DNA of 64,000 nt from Mercurialis annua. Taxonomy: Eukaryota > Streptophyta > Magnoliopsida > Malpighiales > Euphorbiaceae. Positions 22,456-33,924 of this stretch are shown piece after piece. The notes beneath the pieces were generated by a model. That model was not told the origin of the DNA. It searched no databases and saw only the letters and a list, made by a program, of their open reading frames with translations. The translations under genes and the position numbers were made by a program. The first letter of the stretch is position 1. Each line of letters begins with the position of its first letter. The stretch spans positions 12,782,001-12,846,000 of the forward strand of contig NC_065570.1 of the NCBI RefSeq assembly GCF_937616625.2, read 5' to 3'.

Positions 22456-23455
22456 GACCCCTTTATTTCCCTTTTAGGGTGATGCACTCATTTTAGATTT
22501 GTAGCCCCCATTTTTACTTTACTATTCTCAGCTTTTTGAATTACACTTGTTCTTAGTGATATTTTGAGCTTTTGTTATGGATTGAAGATTATTATTATTA
22601 ATAGAAGATTATTGGTTCCTTTATTATTATTCTTCATTATCTCTTTTATGCTTTGGGTCTTCAATTATTACAAGGTAATTAATCTCTACACTATGTTTAT
22701 TCCTATTTCTTACTTATTAGTTATTGTTAGTATGTTTGTGATTAGTAGCTAAACCCCTTGTTTAGGGGTTGTTAATGAAGGGTGATTGTTATTAGTTGAT
22801 TAGGGCTTGATTGGGTATAAGGGTTTGTAGTGATTTGTGTGCTTAATGCCTAGGATAGATTGATCTCCTAATCCTAGGTTAAAAGGTTAATTAATTAGGC
22901 GAGAGTCATTTAATAACCCGGAATTAGCAAATCACTTAATTAGGGCTTAATCACGCGAGAGCGGTTTAGGACTTAATTGGTTATAGGTTAGCTTTGTGAT
23001 TGGATTCAATTGATATAATCGAAATCTAATTACGTGAGAGCGATTTAGATTTCGGTGTATTAATTTAATTACAATTAGCTCTAATTGCGGACTCGAGAGA
23101 GCGGATTAGGCATTTTAGAAAAACTTGACCCGAACCAAATACTAAATCAACCCCGGTTAGCTAAAACGTTTCAACCCTAATTAGCAACCTCTAAGCGTTT
23201 CTCTTATTGATTAAATCTTGTGTTAATTAGCGATTGTTTAGTTAATTGTTAATTTAAGTAACGTGTTAATTGTTTGTTTTAGCGTTTAATTGTTCGTTAA
23301 ATTAGTGATTAAACTCCATAGTACTAATCTAAATCAAATTCCGAATTGAACTTCAATTTCGTGTTCGTTCACTTTAAACCTCTTGTCCTTGTGGGTTCGA
23401 CATCCGACTTCCGGATTACTACTAGTTAGTGAGTGAAAATTCTCTAACAAGTTTT

Positions 23456-23473
23456 TGGCGCCGTTGCCGGGGA
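23456..23473 (+). other. Primer binding site, tRNA-Asp type
   Basis: TGGCGCCGTTGCCGGGGA begins six bases after the LTR end and is complementary to the 3' end of plant tRNA-Asp(GUC), including CCA. This is the primer used by Athila-lineage elements. Confidence 0.85.
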
Positions 23474-23623
23474 CAAGGTTGCGTTTAATTGATTGAAAGT
23501 ATTTTGAAATTCGGTCGAGTTAGCGTTATTTTCTATTTTTGGTTTTATTGTTTATTAATTGTCTTTCGTGATTTACACTCGGTTTTCTTGTTTTTGTTTG
23601 TGTAGGGATTTTGATTTTCGTGT

Positions 23624-24530
23624 ATGCACAATACGCGACGAGCAAATCTACCACTAGAACTGTTCCAAGATAACCTCGGTAACTACGAAAGAGGTGTAAG
23701 AAGAAGAGCCCGTATACCCGAAGTTATGAATAACGAGAGAAACAATTATGATGAAGAGGAGAGGTTCAATCTCTAATGGATGGAGGGGAACAACAATATC
23801 CACCCGCTCCTCCATTAGGGAATGTGAACCGACCAAGGCAATAAGACCGCCCAAGGGATGATCGACCCCAAGTGCACGCACAAGTGCAAAACCAACAAAG
23901 ACAAACTTTGGGCGAGTTTTGTTTGCCGGATGTGGATAATGCCACTTTTGGATGCTTCGCAATGCCGGTTCAAGCGGCAACTTTTGAGATCAAGTCGAGT
24001 ACCATTCAACTTTTGGAAAATCGTTGTGCCTTCTTTGGGTTGAGTCACGAGGATCCTAATGAGCATATCGCCAAGTTTTTGGGTGTTCTAAACACATTCA
24101 AGCTTCATGGGATAACGGCGGACCAAATTAACCTTCGGATGTTCCCCTTCTCCTTGAGGGACAAAGCTAGCATTTGGTTACATTCTCTACCAAATGAGTC
24201 TATTCACAATTGGAGAGAGTTGGCTCAAGCTTTTCTCAACAAATATTTCCCTCATGGCAATACTACAAAGTTGACTAAGGACATACTTGAGTTTGTCCAA
24301 TTTGAAGGAGAATCACTTCATGAGGCGTGGGAGCGGTTCAAGGATTTACAACGGAGTGTGCCTCATCATCGGCTCAATAGAGAGCAGGTTATACAAATAT
24401 TCTATGATGGGACAAATGTCACCACCCGAGCTACTATTGATGCGGCTTCGGGCGATTCGCTTATGCAAAAGACTTATGAAGAAGAACCGCAAGCAAGAGA
24501 CAAATATATACAGAAGTTGCTACTCTTGGT
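23624..24530 (+). pseudogene. Retrotransposon gag, broken
   Basis: The frame begins MHNTRRANLPLE at 23624 and stops in frame near 23776 (RFNL then TAA). After a frame change, an open segment at 23872-24530 carries the Athila-type gag core (LPDVDNATFGCFAMPVQAA, FFGLSHEDPNEHIAKFL, MFPFSLRDKASIWLHSLP, LNKYFPHGNTTKLTKDI, EAWERFKDLQRSVPHH). The zinc-knuckle region found in the related copy at 38.6-39.1 kb is missing. The sequence jumps from the gag end straight to integrase C-terminal sequence near 24480-24530. Confidence 0.8.
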
Positions 24531-24755
24531 GAGTACGTCCAAGTTCGAACCTCTCAAGCGCATTCACATGCGGGGAAGTTGATTTCTAAGTGGAGCGGAC
24601 CGTTTAAAACACGGCGCAAATTGGAGGATGATTTGATTGAGTTGGAGGGGGGCAATGGAGATGTTTTTAAGGTGCTTGGAGAGTGGTGCAAACCATATCC
24701 TAGAGTGTTGATAGATGAAAGTCGCGAGCAAGTCGCTCTTTTTGATCCTCCATGA
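24531..24755 (+). pseudogene. Integrase C-terminal remnant
   Basis: Seventy-four codons in a frame different from gag read GEYVQVR, then GKLISKWSGPF, DDLIELEGG, FKVLGEWCKPY, ending FDPP and TGA. The KWSGPF and K-P-Y motifs are the C-terminal GPY/F module of Ty3/Gypsy integrases. The DDE catalytic core and zinc finger are absent, so an internal deletion has fused gag to this tail. Confidence 0.75.
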
Positions 24756-24979
24756 TTTTGAGGATTGCTAGTCGAGCTTACGACTCTAAACAAGCGCACT
24801 CGGGAGGCATTCCCGAAAGGTTAGATTTTTGTTTTTACCCTTCTCTTTACTTTAGTTTTGTTATTATTACAAATTTTGTCCATTTTATTTTTTAGTTCCA
24901 TGTGATGTAGGGGTGTTATTTTTGATGGTGTGTAGAAAAAAAATTGGAATTTGGGACAACAAAAACTTCTAAAAGCTTG

Positions 24980-25129
24980 TTTCTTTTGAAACGATGTTGT
25001 TTCGTCCGAAACAGAAACACAAAAAAAGAAACAGTGAGGAGGCCAAAACAGCTTGTTTCGTCCGAAACAAGCTTGTTTTGTCCGAAAATGCCTCTGTTCC
25101 GGACGAAACAGGCTTTGTTTCGAACGAAA
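24980..25129. repeat. Second phased palindrome array, internal to the element
   Basis: Copies start at 24980 (TTTCTTTTGAAA), 25000 (TTTCGTCCGAAA), 25056 (TTTCGTCCGAAA), 25076 (TTTTGTCCGAAA), 25097 (TTCCGGACGAAA) and 25118 (TTTCGAACGAAA). Spacing is 20, 56, 20, 21 and 21 bp. The array ends ACAAGCTCTG, exactly as the LTR cluster does. It lies between the integrase remnant and the displaced RT fragment. Confidence 0.75.
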
Positions 25130-25182
25130 CAAGCTCTGCAACACACGGAATTGCTTTTCCTCAACTTTCAAAGGTTATTTTC

Positions 25183-25400
25183 TATTCCGATGAGTCTAAT
25201 GATGAATATTCTGAAGAAGATGAGCCGAAACAAGAGAATTTGATCAAGAATGGGGGAATTACCCCTCCTTCCTCTGTTGTGCCACCAATCGTGGAAATGA
25301 AACCATTGCCACCACATCTTCGGTACGCTTTCGTTGGAGAAAACAAGCCTCTTCCGATCATCATTTCCGACAATCTATCGGAAGCTCAAGAGACAAGCGG
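25183..25400 (+). pseudogene. Displaced reverse-transcriptase N-terminal fragment
   Basis: The translation includes an acidic spacer (DESNDEYSEEDEPKQEN) followed by EMKPLPPHLRYAFVGENKPL and PIIISDNLSEAQE, the region just upstream of the RT palm in Athila-type pol. It is located 3' of the integrase remnant, the reverse of normal pol order. It ends without the RT core. Confidence 0.7.
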
Positions 25401-25524
25401 TACCCGTCACTCGAGCCATCACCGGAGCCCCCAGTTTTCGACTAGCGAGATTTGTTTTCTAATCCCTAACTTATGCAATTTTCCTTTTTATATATTTCAT
25501 TGCGATGTGGACATAGCATGAAAT

Positions 25525-27076
25525 AGTGTGAGGAGGGGGTTAGTAAAATTGTTTCGTTAATGATTAGCTTTTGTTTAGGATGTTTGTTTAGGATTTATGG
25601 TTATCTTTTATGTTTTTGGTGTGTTTGATTAGTTAGACGTTTTATTTATGTTTTATTGTTATTTTGATGTGGGGTGCCTTGTATCACTTAGCCTTGAGCT
25701 TGATGTTTGTTGAAAATTTGCTAGTGATTTTTGTTGTTTGAAACACTCTTCATGTTTGTTATTCCAAATCATAAATGGATTGAAATGCAACTTCTTTGAA
25801 TAGCAATAGTTGATGATGCTCACATAGTGAAATGCTAATTGCATGATTATAGTTTAATTGAGTTTGAGATTGTGGTTGCATAGTAGTTACTTTGATGCGG
25901 ATTCATGAGATGTTGTTTTAAAATTTTAAAGGTTGAGTTGATTTTAGGCATGATTGGTTTGTTTGTGCGGAAATTAAACTTTTGGCATTACACAACTTTT
26001 TGTTAAAAAATTTGAGCCTAATGTTTTTGTTGTGGAAATCTTGTGTGCATTTAATTCCTAGAACTTGACTTGTATCCGTTCAAAATCACATTGTTGAGTT
26101 TTTGGCACAAAAATGAGAATGGCATTAGGACTACACATTTTTCTTAAAACCACTTAAAAGACTACCCCAATTTCCACTAGTTGCACAAATTTGAGTCCTA
26201 AACTTTTTCTTGATTTTAACCCAAATTTACACATTTAAACCCTTCAACATTTACCTCTTTTAAAACACCTCATTTAACTTGATTGGCTTAATTTTTGAAA
26301 ACAAGTGATCACAACTTGATGAAAACGGAAAAGAATAGCGAACAAATGCCTTATAGAAAAAGAAAAAAAATCAAACAAAAAAAAATGGTTGAGAAAAGAA
26401 AAAAAAAATGCATATAAAAAAAAAGAGAAAAGGAAGAAAAATAAATCCAAAATTGTTCAAAAGAGGCAAGAAATAAAGAATATGTTCGGTTTGCGTTTGT
26501 AATTTTCGAGTTGGATCTTTGTGTTGTGTTTTGTTTTTAGCCATCAAGTTATTTGTTTAGCCAAATTTTACCCTTTTAAACCTACCCTACACCTTAGCCC
26601 CATTACAACCCATTTAAAGTCCATTTGATTTGTGTCGATTACCTAACTAAGTGGTGGAGTCCCGGATTATAGTCAAGCCTATGGTGAATCTATGCATGCT
26701 TTTGTGAGCTTTTAAATTGTTTTGCACTACCCTAAACACTTGAGTGTTGGAGTGTAATCTTGTGAGGATTCATGCCTTTTGGTTAATTTTCGCACAAATT
26801 TACCTTGAATTGCCTTTATGAAACTCATACTTAGTTGACATGTCCCGCAAGTGATAATATGACTCTATGTGATTTAAGTATTGAGTACTCTAAATTATGA
26901 TTGTGCAATTGAGTTGTCATTAGTGTGCATCTTTAGCGGTTGCTAAACTTTGAAGGAAGCATTCATCTTTTTATGGCTTGTGAATTTAAATGCGGTTTGT
27001 GTTTCAGCAATTCAAGTTTGCTAACATGTGTGCCTAAGCGAGATTCAATTCTTGCTCGGGACGAGCAAAGATTAAG
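25525..27076. other. Non-coding 3' interior of the LTR element
   Basis: About 1.55 kb without domains. It starts with a purine-rich GTGTGAGGAGGGGG (25527) resembling a polypurine tract, and includes an A-rich block at 26340-26480. Athila-type elements often have a long 3' non-coding or env-like region; no env-like ORF is seen. Confidence 0.5.
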
Positions 27077-27088
27077 TGTGAGGAGGTT
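27077..27088 (+). other. Polypurine tract
   Basis: GTGAGGAGGTT lies immediately 5' of the 3' LTR start (TGATAGG), the expected site for plus-strand priming. Confidence 0.7.
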
Positions 27089-28564
27089 TGATAGGTGTAG
27101 AATTACACCTATTTTACCTGTCTATTTTGAGTTATTAATGCCATGTTAATGTCCATTGAAGGTGTTTTATTGCTCATTTTCATGTCGAAGTGTTTCAGGT
27201 ACATATTGGCAAGAATCGGGCAAATTGGAGCGTATTTGGAGAAATCGAAGTCGAAGGGAGCAGAAACCTGCAAGCCAGGCCCTGTTTCGGACGAAACAAG
27301 GGTGTTTCGTCCGAAACTGCCTGTGTTTCGGCAGAAACACACTTGTTTCGGACGAAACAAGCTCTGAATGTGTCCAGAAGTTCTTCATTTAAGGGCCATT
27401 TCGGACGGAACAAGCCAACTTCTGACAGAAACGCATTTTTAATGAAGAAACGTGGTGGAAAGCTGGAATGACATATATGGGCATCTCTTTGGTTTATTTT
27501 CATTGGTGACTTATTTTAGACTTGTACTAGGATGTAATTTTGCACCCTTTTTGTCCTTGAACTATAAAAGGACCCCTTTATTTCCCTTTTAGGGTGATGC
27601 ACTCATTTTAGATTTGTAGCCCCCATTTTTACTTTACTATTCTCAGCTTTTTGAATTACACTTGTTCTTAGTGATATTTTGAGCTTTTGTTATGGATTGA
27701 AGATTATTATTATTAATAGAAGATTATTGGTTCCTTTATTATTATTCTTCATTATCTCTTTTATGCTTTGGGTCTTCAATTATTACAAGGTAATTAATCT
27801 CTACACTATGTTTATTCCTATTTCTTACTTATTAGTTATTGTTAGTATGTTTGTGATTAGTAGCTAAACCTCTTGTTTAGGGGTTGTTAACGAAGGGTGA
27901 TTGTTATTAGTTGATTAGGGCTTGATTGGGTATAAGGGTTTGTAGTGATTTGTGTGCTTAATGCCTAGGATAGATTGATCTCCTAATCCTAGGTTAAAAG
28001 GTTAATTAATTAGGCGAGAGTCATTTAATAACCCGGAATTAGCAAATCACTTAATTAGGGCTTAATCACGCGAGAGCGGTTTAGGACTTAATTGGTTATA
28101 GGTTAGCTTCGTGATTGGATTCAATTGATATAATCGAAATCTAATTACGCGAGAGCGATTTAGATTTCGGTGTATTAATTTAATTACAATTAGCTCTAAT
28201 TGCGGACTCGAGAGAGCGGATTAGGCATTTTAGAAAAACTTGACCCGAACCAAATACTAAATAAACCCCGGTTAGCTAAAACGTTTCAACCCTAATTAGC
28301 AACCTCTAAGCGTTTCTCTTATTGATTAAATCTTGTGTTAATTAGCGATTGTTTAGTTAATTGTTAATTTAAGTAACGTGTTAATTGTTTGTTTTAGCGT
28401 TTAATTGTTCGTTAAATTAGTGATTAAACTCCATAGTACTAATCTAAATCAAATTCCGAATTGAACTTCAATTTCGTGTTCGTTCACTTTAAACCTCTTG
28501 TCCTTGTGGGTTCGACATCCGACTTCCGGATTACTACTAGTTAGTGAGTGAAAATTCTCTAACA
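27089..28564 (+). repeat. 3' LTR of the recent Athila-like element
   Basis: Same length (1476 bp) and ends as the 5' LTR; TATA at 27563-27570 and palindromes from 27285. In this copy the fourth palindrome is a perfect TTTCGGACGAAA. It is followed by the TAAAT duplication at 28565-28569. Confidence 0.92.
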
Positions 28565-28569
28565 TAAAT

Positions 28570-29843
28570 GTATGTTTAGATTGTAATGTGCATGTTAAGG
28601 TCCATAAAGGATCAAGATAACCAAACGTAAAGTATCGAAACGAATAACATACGTGATAAAATAATTGTAGTACGGTACATTCAATAATAAAGATCCGAGA
28701 TACGAAGTTGAACTCGGTAGAACTATCCCGGGACCTGTATCTCATACATTCTCGATAATAGTCCTCGGGACTCATATGATAAAAGAACCAAATATAATAT
28801 ATCGAGAATTAATACGAGACAAGAATGATAAAGAACGATAACTTTGATATGAAACAAATCGTTCTATTAGACGACAATAGGAACGATACGATCATCAGTT
28901 GGGATAATAAAATCTGCATTATCAGAGATTCGAAGATATCTTCATCGGTATGAAAGACACGAGGTTGAACTCGGTAGAATTATCTCGGGACCTGTGTCTA
29001 GGGAGTTAAACTCGGTAGAACTATCCTGGGACTCATCTCGATTAGTACGGACGTAAGAAATGGTACGAGTTTAACTCGGTGGAATTATCCTAGGACTGGA
29101 CCATATGGTTATGGTTAAACTCGGTGGAACTATCTCGGGACCAAACCATAAGGAACAAGTTATAAAGGACCTATCGAAAGTGCAGCTCGACGTAGATCTA
29201 TTAGGACAATACGATCCAAAGTTTAAAACATCCGTCGAAACCAAAGAAACAAAACGATGAAAAAAACATCAAACCATAACTAGAAACAAAAGATGTCAAA
29301 TACAATATGACATAAATATATAGTTTATGAGATGTATATACTATGAAAGATATATACGATCATTGAAACATATATGACAGTAAGTAAAGAGTATATAAAG
29401 TATGATTTGAGAAAAGTATATTTTACATAAAGCGGTTTTAAACGTTTTCACCCTTTATGTAATATTGCTTGTAATTTGGTGAACTCACTCCGTTTTATAC
29501 TAACCTCGTTGCTTCTTCCATTTTACAGGAAGAGTAAGCTATGATTTGGAGAGTCAAGCTTCTAAAGTTTTAATTCTCGAAAGTCATTTGTACAAGACAT
29601 AAAAGAAGGTTTACATTGTAGCAAACCACATTAGTCTAGAGGTTGTTGACTATGTATTTGTATAATGTGTTTTAACTCTAATGTATGTTTCAAATGGGTC
29701 ACACGTATTTTGATATTGTTTCAAATATGAAACATGATTTATAAAGCGAAAAATTTATATGTGTTTTTAGGCTTACTACGGGTTTCGGAGCTACCACTCC
29801 CATTCTCTAGCGCCGGTCTTGGCTCGTGAAATTGGGTCGTGAC
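28570..29843. repeat. Right part of the split repeat, with an internal degenerate repeat
   Basis: This resumes the sequence interrupted at 21973. Between 28707 and 29152, five copies of a motif like AACTCGGTAGAACTATC followed by YCGGGACC occur (about 28710, 28965, 29007, 29071, 29112). The right end reads GGGTCGTGACA at about 29833-29843, a terminus common in plant LTR elements, and the next base enters a LINE fragment. No gene is seen. Confidence 0.45.
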
Positions 29844-29844
29844 A

Positions 29845-30212
29845 AGCACCACCAAAATTGACTTTATGAAAATATATTGGTGGAGGTATCCATACAGATT
29901 GATTAGTTTTCCCAGTTGAAGGAGTACTTGACATGCCATCTAATAAATATTTTTTTGTGAAATTGTTAAATACTATTGTTGTTGCATATTTATCTTGTTA
30001 CTTATTGACGAAGAAGACATATAAATTTGATTAGATACTACCTAGTTGCGTGCTTTCCAAATTTTCCATAGTAAAAAAAACATAGAACAAATTCTTCTTT
30101 AGTATTTCCGAAAAGTTGTAAGTTCGCTAAAGCATTCCACCAATCGACTAATGAACTTTGAGGAAATAGATCTGAGTATAGACCAAAGTTTGATTCAAAC
30201 CAAACCTGACAA
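29845..30212 (-). pseudogene. LINE 3' fragment (zf-RVT to RNase H start)
   Basis: On the minus strand: VWFESNFGLYSDLF, LVDWWNALANLQLF, EEFVLCFF, then LLWKIWKARN one frame away, and later VWIPPPIYFHKVNFGGA. That is the linker between the zf-RVT domain and the RVT_3 RNase H of plant LINE-like proteins. It breaks off at 29845, where the repeat ending GTCGTGACA abuts, so the repeat probably inserted into the RNase H domain. Confidence 0.65.
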
Positions 30213-30655
30213 TAAATAAGTTAATAAACCAAATTATCACAATATAAATCAATATAATGAGAAATAACTTATGAATAACATTAACATAATTTATAAAACT
30301 GAACAATAAAAACTTGGTTTGCTATATATTGCATGCAACAAACACGAACTGATAACATCAACTCATATTTAGCTTTTATTAGAAACACTCTTCCAAATAG
30401 ATTGATTTGAATAATCAATTATTTATCTTACGGAATGTAGCTAAAGAGTAGTTTTTTTTTTATTTCTGAACTATACTAAAATATAATTTAGTTTGTAACT
30501 AGTTACTAATATGACGATTAATATCAAATTATATACGATAGAGCCCGCAAAGAATTTGTTATGAATTTATAAAAACAAAACAACAAAAACAAACTAGTAA
30601 ATAATTGATTAATTCCAACGCATACATATATATAGCAAAGAGTTAGAATTTTGAG
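30213..30655. other. AT-rich intergenic, no gene seen
   Basis: Only short ORFs without domains. Its right edge supplies the AATTTTGAG target duplication of the next element. Confidence 0.3.
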
Positions 30656-31517
30656 GGCTAATAATCAACCACGGATCATCAACTTCCGCCTTCCGATCAG
30701 TAAACCCTCTCCACTTCAAAAAGTTTCAGTAAACCACCTGTACTTTGTGCTGGCGCTCAATCATAGTCTTTATGGAAGAAAATACCCCTGACGCCGTGAT
30801 TTTTAAAAAAATTGGGGGGTGTCACGTCAGCTGACACGTCACCAAAAATACAAAAACAAATAAAAATTAAAACACCCAAAATACCCCTAAAAGAATTTAA
30901 TCAAACCAAAATCCAACCGCACTCAATCCAATCAAACCACTCATCCAACCACACTAAATTCAACCAAAGCACCTGATCAACCACCAACCACTGTCGCCCG
31001 CCGTTGGTCAGCTTCTCTGGCGGCATTCTGTTCTTGGAAGAACAAATTTAGATCTGTTTTTCAAGAACATATTCATGTTTGTTCTTAAAGAACGGATGAA
31101 AAACATATCAGATGTGTTTTCCCCTAAGAAGTTGTCTTCTCAAACGAACTGAGAAGACCAACTTCTCAGTTCGTCTGAGAAGACGAACAACAGCTCGTCT
31201 TCTCACCTGAGAAGACGACCGGAGGCGGTGGGTGGTTTGGGTTTGAATGGGTGGTTTTTAGTTAGATTGGGTTGAGTTGATTTAATTAAATTTTTGGGTG
31301 TTTTAATTTTTTTTGGATTTTTGGTGACATGCATCTGACGTGGCACCACCAATTAAGTTTTTTAAAAAAGAATGACGGTGCCAGGGGCATTTTCGTTTAT
31401 AAGAACCGTGAATGAGCATCGCCACAAAATACAAGAGATTTATTAAAACTTTTATGAAGTAGAGGGGGTTTATTGATAGGAAGGGCGAAGTTGAGGGTTC
31501 ATGGTTGATTATTAGCC
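30656..31517. mobile_element. Foldback / Mutator-like element, 862 bp, perfect 9-bp TSD, hairpin core
   Basis: The termini GGCTAATAATCAACCACGGA and an inverted copy ending GGTTGATTATTAGCC are flanked by AATTTTGAG at 30647-30655 and 31518-31526. The arms carry AATACCCCTGACGCCGTG and its mirror. The core has perfect hairpins: GTCTTCTCA with TGAGAAGAC (31134-31158); CGAACTGAGAAG with CTTCTCAGTTCG (31145-31173); and TCGTCTTCTCA with TGAGAAGACGA (31195-31218). These are followed by a GGCGGTGGGTGGTTTGG tract. Confidence 0.85.
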
Positions 31518-31526
31518 AATTTTGAG

Positions 31527-32675
31527 AACAGAATGTAGAAGCAATAATTGATCAATACTATATTTAATTTTTCTTATCATATTATCATAAATTGTTTTAA
31601 TCACTGTCAAAACTAAACTAAAGAATGAAATATTAGTATATATACAATCCGAGTGCATTTATGAGTGGAAGGATAATAATAATATTATTAATGTGCTGAT
31701 GCAAGCAAAAACCTAAAATGTTTGATATCAGTTCTTAATAAAATCATATTGTACTTACAATTTTACTTCTAAATTTTGGTATTCGTCATGTTGGATACAA
31801 TCTTAATTATGACTATGATTTAAATTCAATTCCCATTATGCACATAGATTTCAAATATAATCAGATATAATAGGAAATAAAATAACTAGAGTAAATTAAT
31901 AATTAAAAACATTAAACAAATTGAAATAAAAACCTAAAGTGATATTATAAAATAAGAATATCAATTTTCCAAGTCTTTATAATCCTCACATATTTCTCAA
32001 TTACACCACCAACTTAACGAATGAGACGTAGCTAAATATTAGAACTCACTACATTTATTCTTCAAATAGTTGGTGTTAAGTAAGTTAGATCATCGTAGTA
32101 AGAAAAAAGATAAGATTTGTATAGTTGAAATGGTTAATAAAGATTCCACTTATACCTTCCATTTTGAGACCGTATAGTTTCTTTTGGTTTGTAAGTTAGC
32201 CAACTTGGCCTACATCTCGTAATTTAGGGCACGTGGCACGGTCTAATTATCATAATATTTTTAGGGTTATTACATCATCATTGGCCAAAATTTCATTTTA
32301 ACTCAAAGGGCTAAATTGTACTTTAACCTGAATCTTTAATTAACCGCCGAGCTTACTTTTAAAATGATTTCGTAAAATTACGAAACTTTGACAATAATTT
32401 CTTAATAATATTTCACGGATCTTGGCTTGAAAACTATTAGTTCGGGCTTTTTAATTTATTTATTTTATTTTATTTTCCTTTCATTTTAATTCCACTCAAA
32501 TCCAATTTATCGAATAATAATTTCTCGATTAAATTATTATTTTACAATAATTCCGATAGATCACTTTGATCTAAATCCTTATTGTTCCATCTTAAGCCAA
32601 CATTCTCAATCTTGATTTTCATAATTAGGTCTCGTGACACTATAGGTAATACCTTTAAAAATATAGAGTATTACA
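31527..32675. other. Non-coding; right half resembles a degraded LTR
   Basis: No gene is seen. From about 32140 the sequence (TAAATTGTACTTTAACCTG; TTTTCCTTTCATTTTAATTC; ending GAGTATTACA at 32672) looks like the 3' part of a Ty3-type LTR ending in CA, but no partner LTR or duplication was found. Confidence 0.3.
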
Positions 32676-33030
32676 GTGCTATTGATCCGAAGGACGGAAG
32701 CTATTGGTTTTGTAGTGAGTGATTTTACTGTTAAATTTATCTTGGCTGGGGCTATTATAATTGAACTTATTGATATAGATACTTTGGCACTTCAGACATC
32801 AATGGAGGAAGTGTTGTCTACAACACATAGTCATCTAATATTTGAAGGGGACTACCACATTCTCATTAATACTGTCAATTCCTACTCTAGTAATGATATA
32901 GATGTCGGAGTAGTAATGTAAGACATTCTTATTAGTTTTCCGATTTACGAAAACTAGGTATCAACATACTAACTACAAATGTAACAAGGTGGCATATTTA
33001 ATGGCTAAAACCCTTTTCTATAATTGCTTT
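32676..33030 (+). pseudogene. RVT_3-type RNase H fragment of a LINE-like element
   Basis: The open segment reads IGFVVSDFTVKFILAGA, IDIDTLALQTSMEEVL and HLIFEGDYHILINTVNS, matching the RNase H fold seen at the C-terminus of plant non-LTR elements. The catalytic Asp after the first strand is retained as VSDF and the EGD motif is present. After a stop at 32919-32921, the C-terminal piece CNKVAYLMAKT appears in another frame. Confidence 0.65.
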
Positions 33031-33924
33031 TACAATACTCATTATTTTGTTTTGAACTGACTCACTCAAAATTGTTGAGGCGCCATTCAATTATCTATTC
33101 TTCACATTTTATTATACAAAATTTAACTTTGACAAAAAAAATGAATATAAAAACATATTTTGCCAAGAGCAATATAAGATAGAATTTATAAAGTTAATTA
33201 AAAATAAAAGTTTATTTTTCGATAATTTTTACCATTTTTATGGTGAACGAGGATTTTTCAACCCTTTTGTATCACTTATTTAGAACTTTCTTTTAAATAT
33301 AAGCATTCTCAACCCTCAATTCAAACAAAGTGTGACATTATCGCTTCACTTAAGTGAAAAGGAATTGGCCAAAAAAAAAGTGAGAAGGAATTAAAATGGG
33401 ATGATCTAGAGACTCTGTTTATCAAGAAAAATATTATAAGATTGATAGAAATTACTCATCAGTTGTGCATTAATTCAATTTGTTCATCCTTTTTATTTTT
33501 CTTTTTCTGGTTTTTATAGAATAGAGCAAGAAAACTACAAATCCACTCAAATGCACTCCTAAATTCCTTTTATGAAATGAATATGAAAAAAAAGAAATTA
33601 AACTCCACCCATAATTCTTTTTCCTCGTCTTCATAGTTAGATTAATATACATTATTGAACAACTAATTAATCTAACAATTTTAAAATTGTACAGTGAAAC
33701 AAAATCTACAAAAACAAATAAATAGAAGAACTCATTTCATTCCAATTAAGACTCAAATGGGTATAATTACATTACACATCTTATTGTTTAATTAAAAACA
33801 ATAAAAATTCTCAAAGTAGCCCACTTTACTTAATTACACAGAATCTAGAACAACAATAACAAACAAAACAACTGTAAACAATACAAATAAATAAACATAT
33901 TCATAAATAAATTTAACAATAATT
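33031..33924. other. AT-rich intergenic and 3' flank of the small membrane gene
   Basis: No domain-bearing ORF. The last ~250 bases probably contain the 3' UTR of the gene at 33925-34104 (minus strand). Confidence 0.3.

Larger units (their letters stand above)
21974..23449 (+). repeat. 5' LTR of the recent Athila-like element
   Basis: By eye it differs from the 3' LTR at about 11 of 1476 positions, almost all C/T or G/A transitions (for example CAGGCAAA versus CGGGCAAA, ACGTGAGAG versus ACGCGAGAG). It carries a TATA box, an upstream palindrome cluster and several GCGAGAGCGG / GCGAGAG motifs downstream (22897-23110). Confidence 0.92.
21974..28564 (+). mobile_element. Athila-like (Ty3/Gypsy) LTR retrotransposon, non-autonomous, recent
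   Basis: The two LTRs are 1476 bp each (21974-23449 and 27089-28564), begin TGATAGGTG and end CTCTAACA, and are flanked by TAAAT at 21969-21973 and 28565-28569. A tRNA-Asp-type primer site follows the 5' LTR and a purine tract precedes the 3' LTR. The 3.64-kb interior has broken gag, the integrase C-terminus, a palindrome array and an isolated RT N-terminus, but no protease, RT core, RNase H or integrase core. It would need proteins supplied by a relative. It is inserted in an older repeat. Confidence 0.92.

Noticed and set aside
24980..25129. CRISPR-like appearance of regularly spaced palindromes
   Set aside because: Repeats are only 12 bp with 8-9 bp spacers, lie in a plant retrotransposon, and no cas genes exist nearby.
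20222..29848. A single solo-LTR interpretation of the split repeat with duplication AGCAC
   Set aside because: AGCAC at 20224 is not followed by TG, and no start terminus matching the GTCGTGACA end was found.
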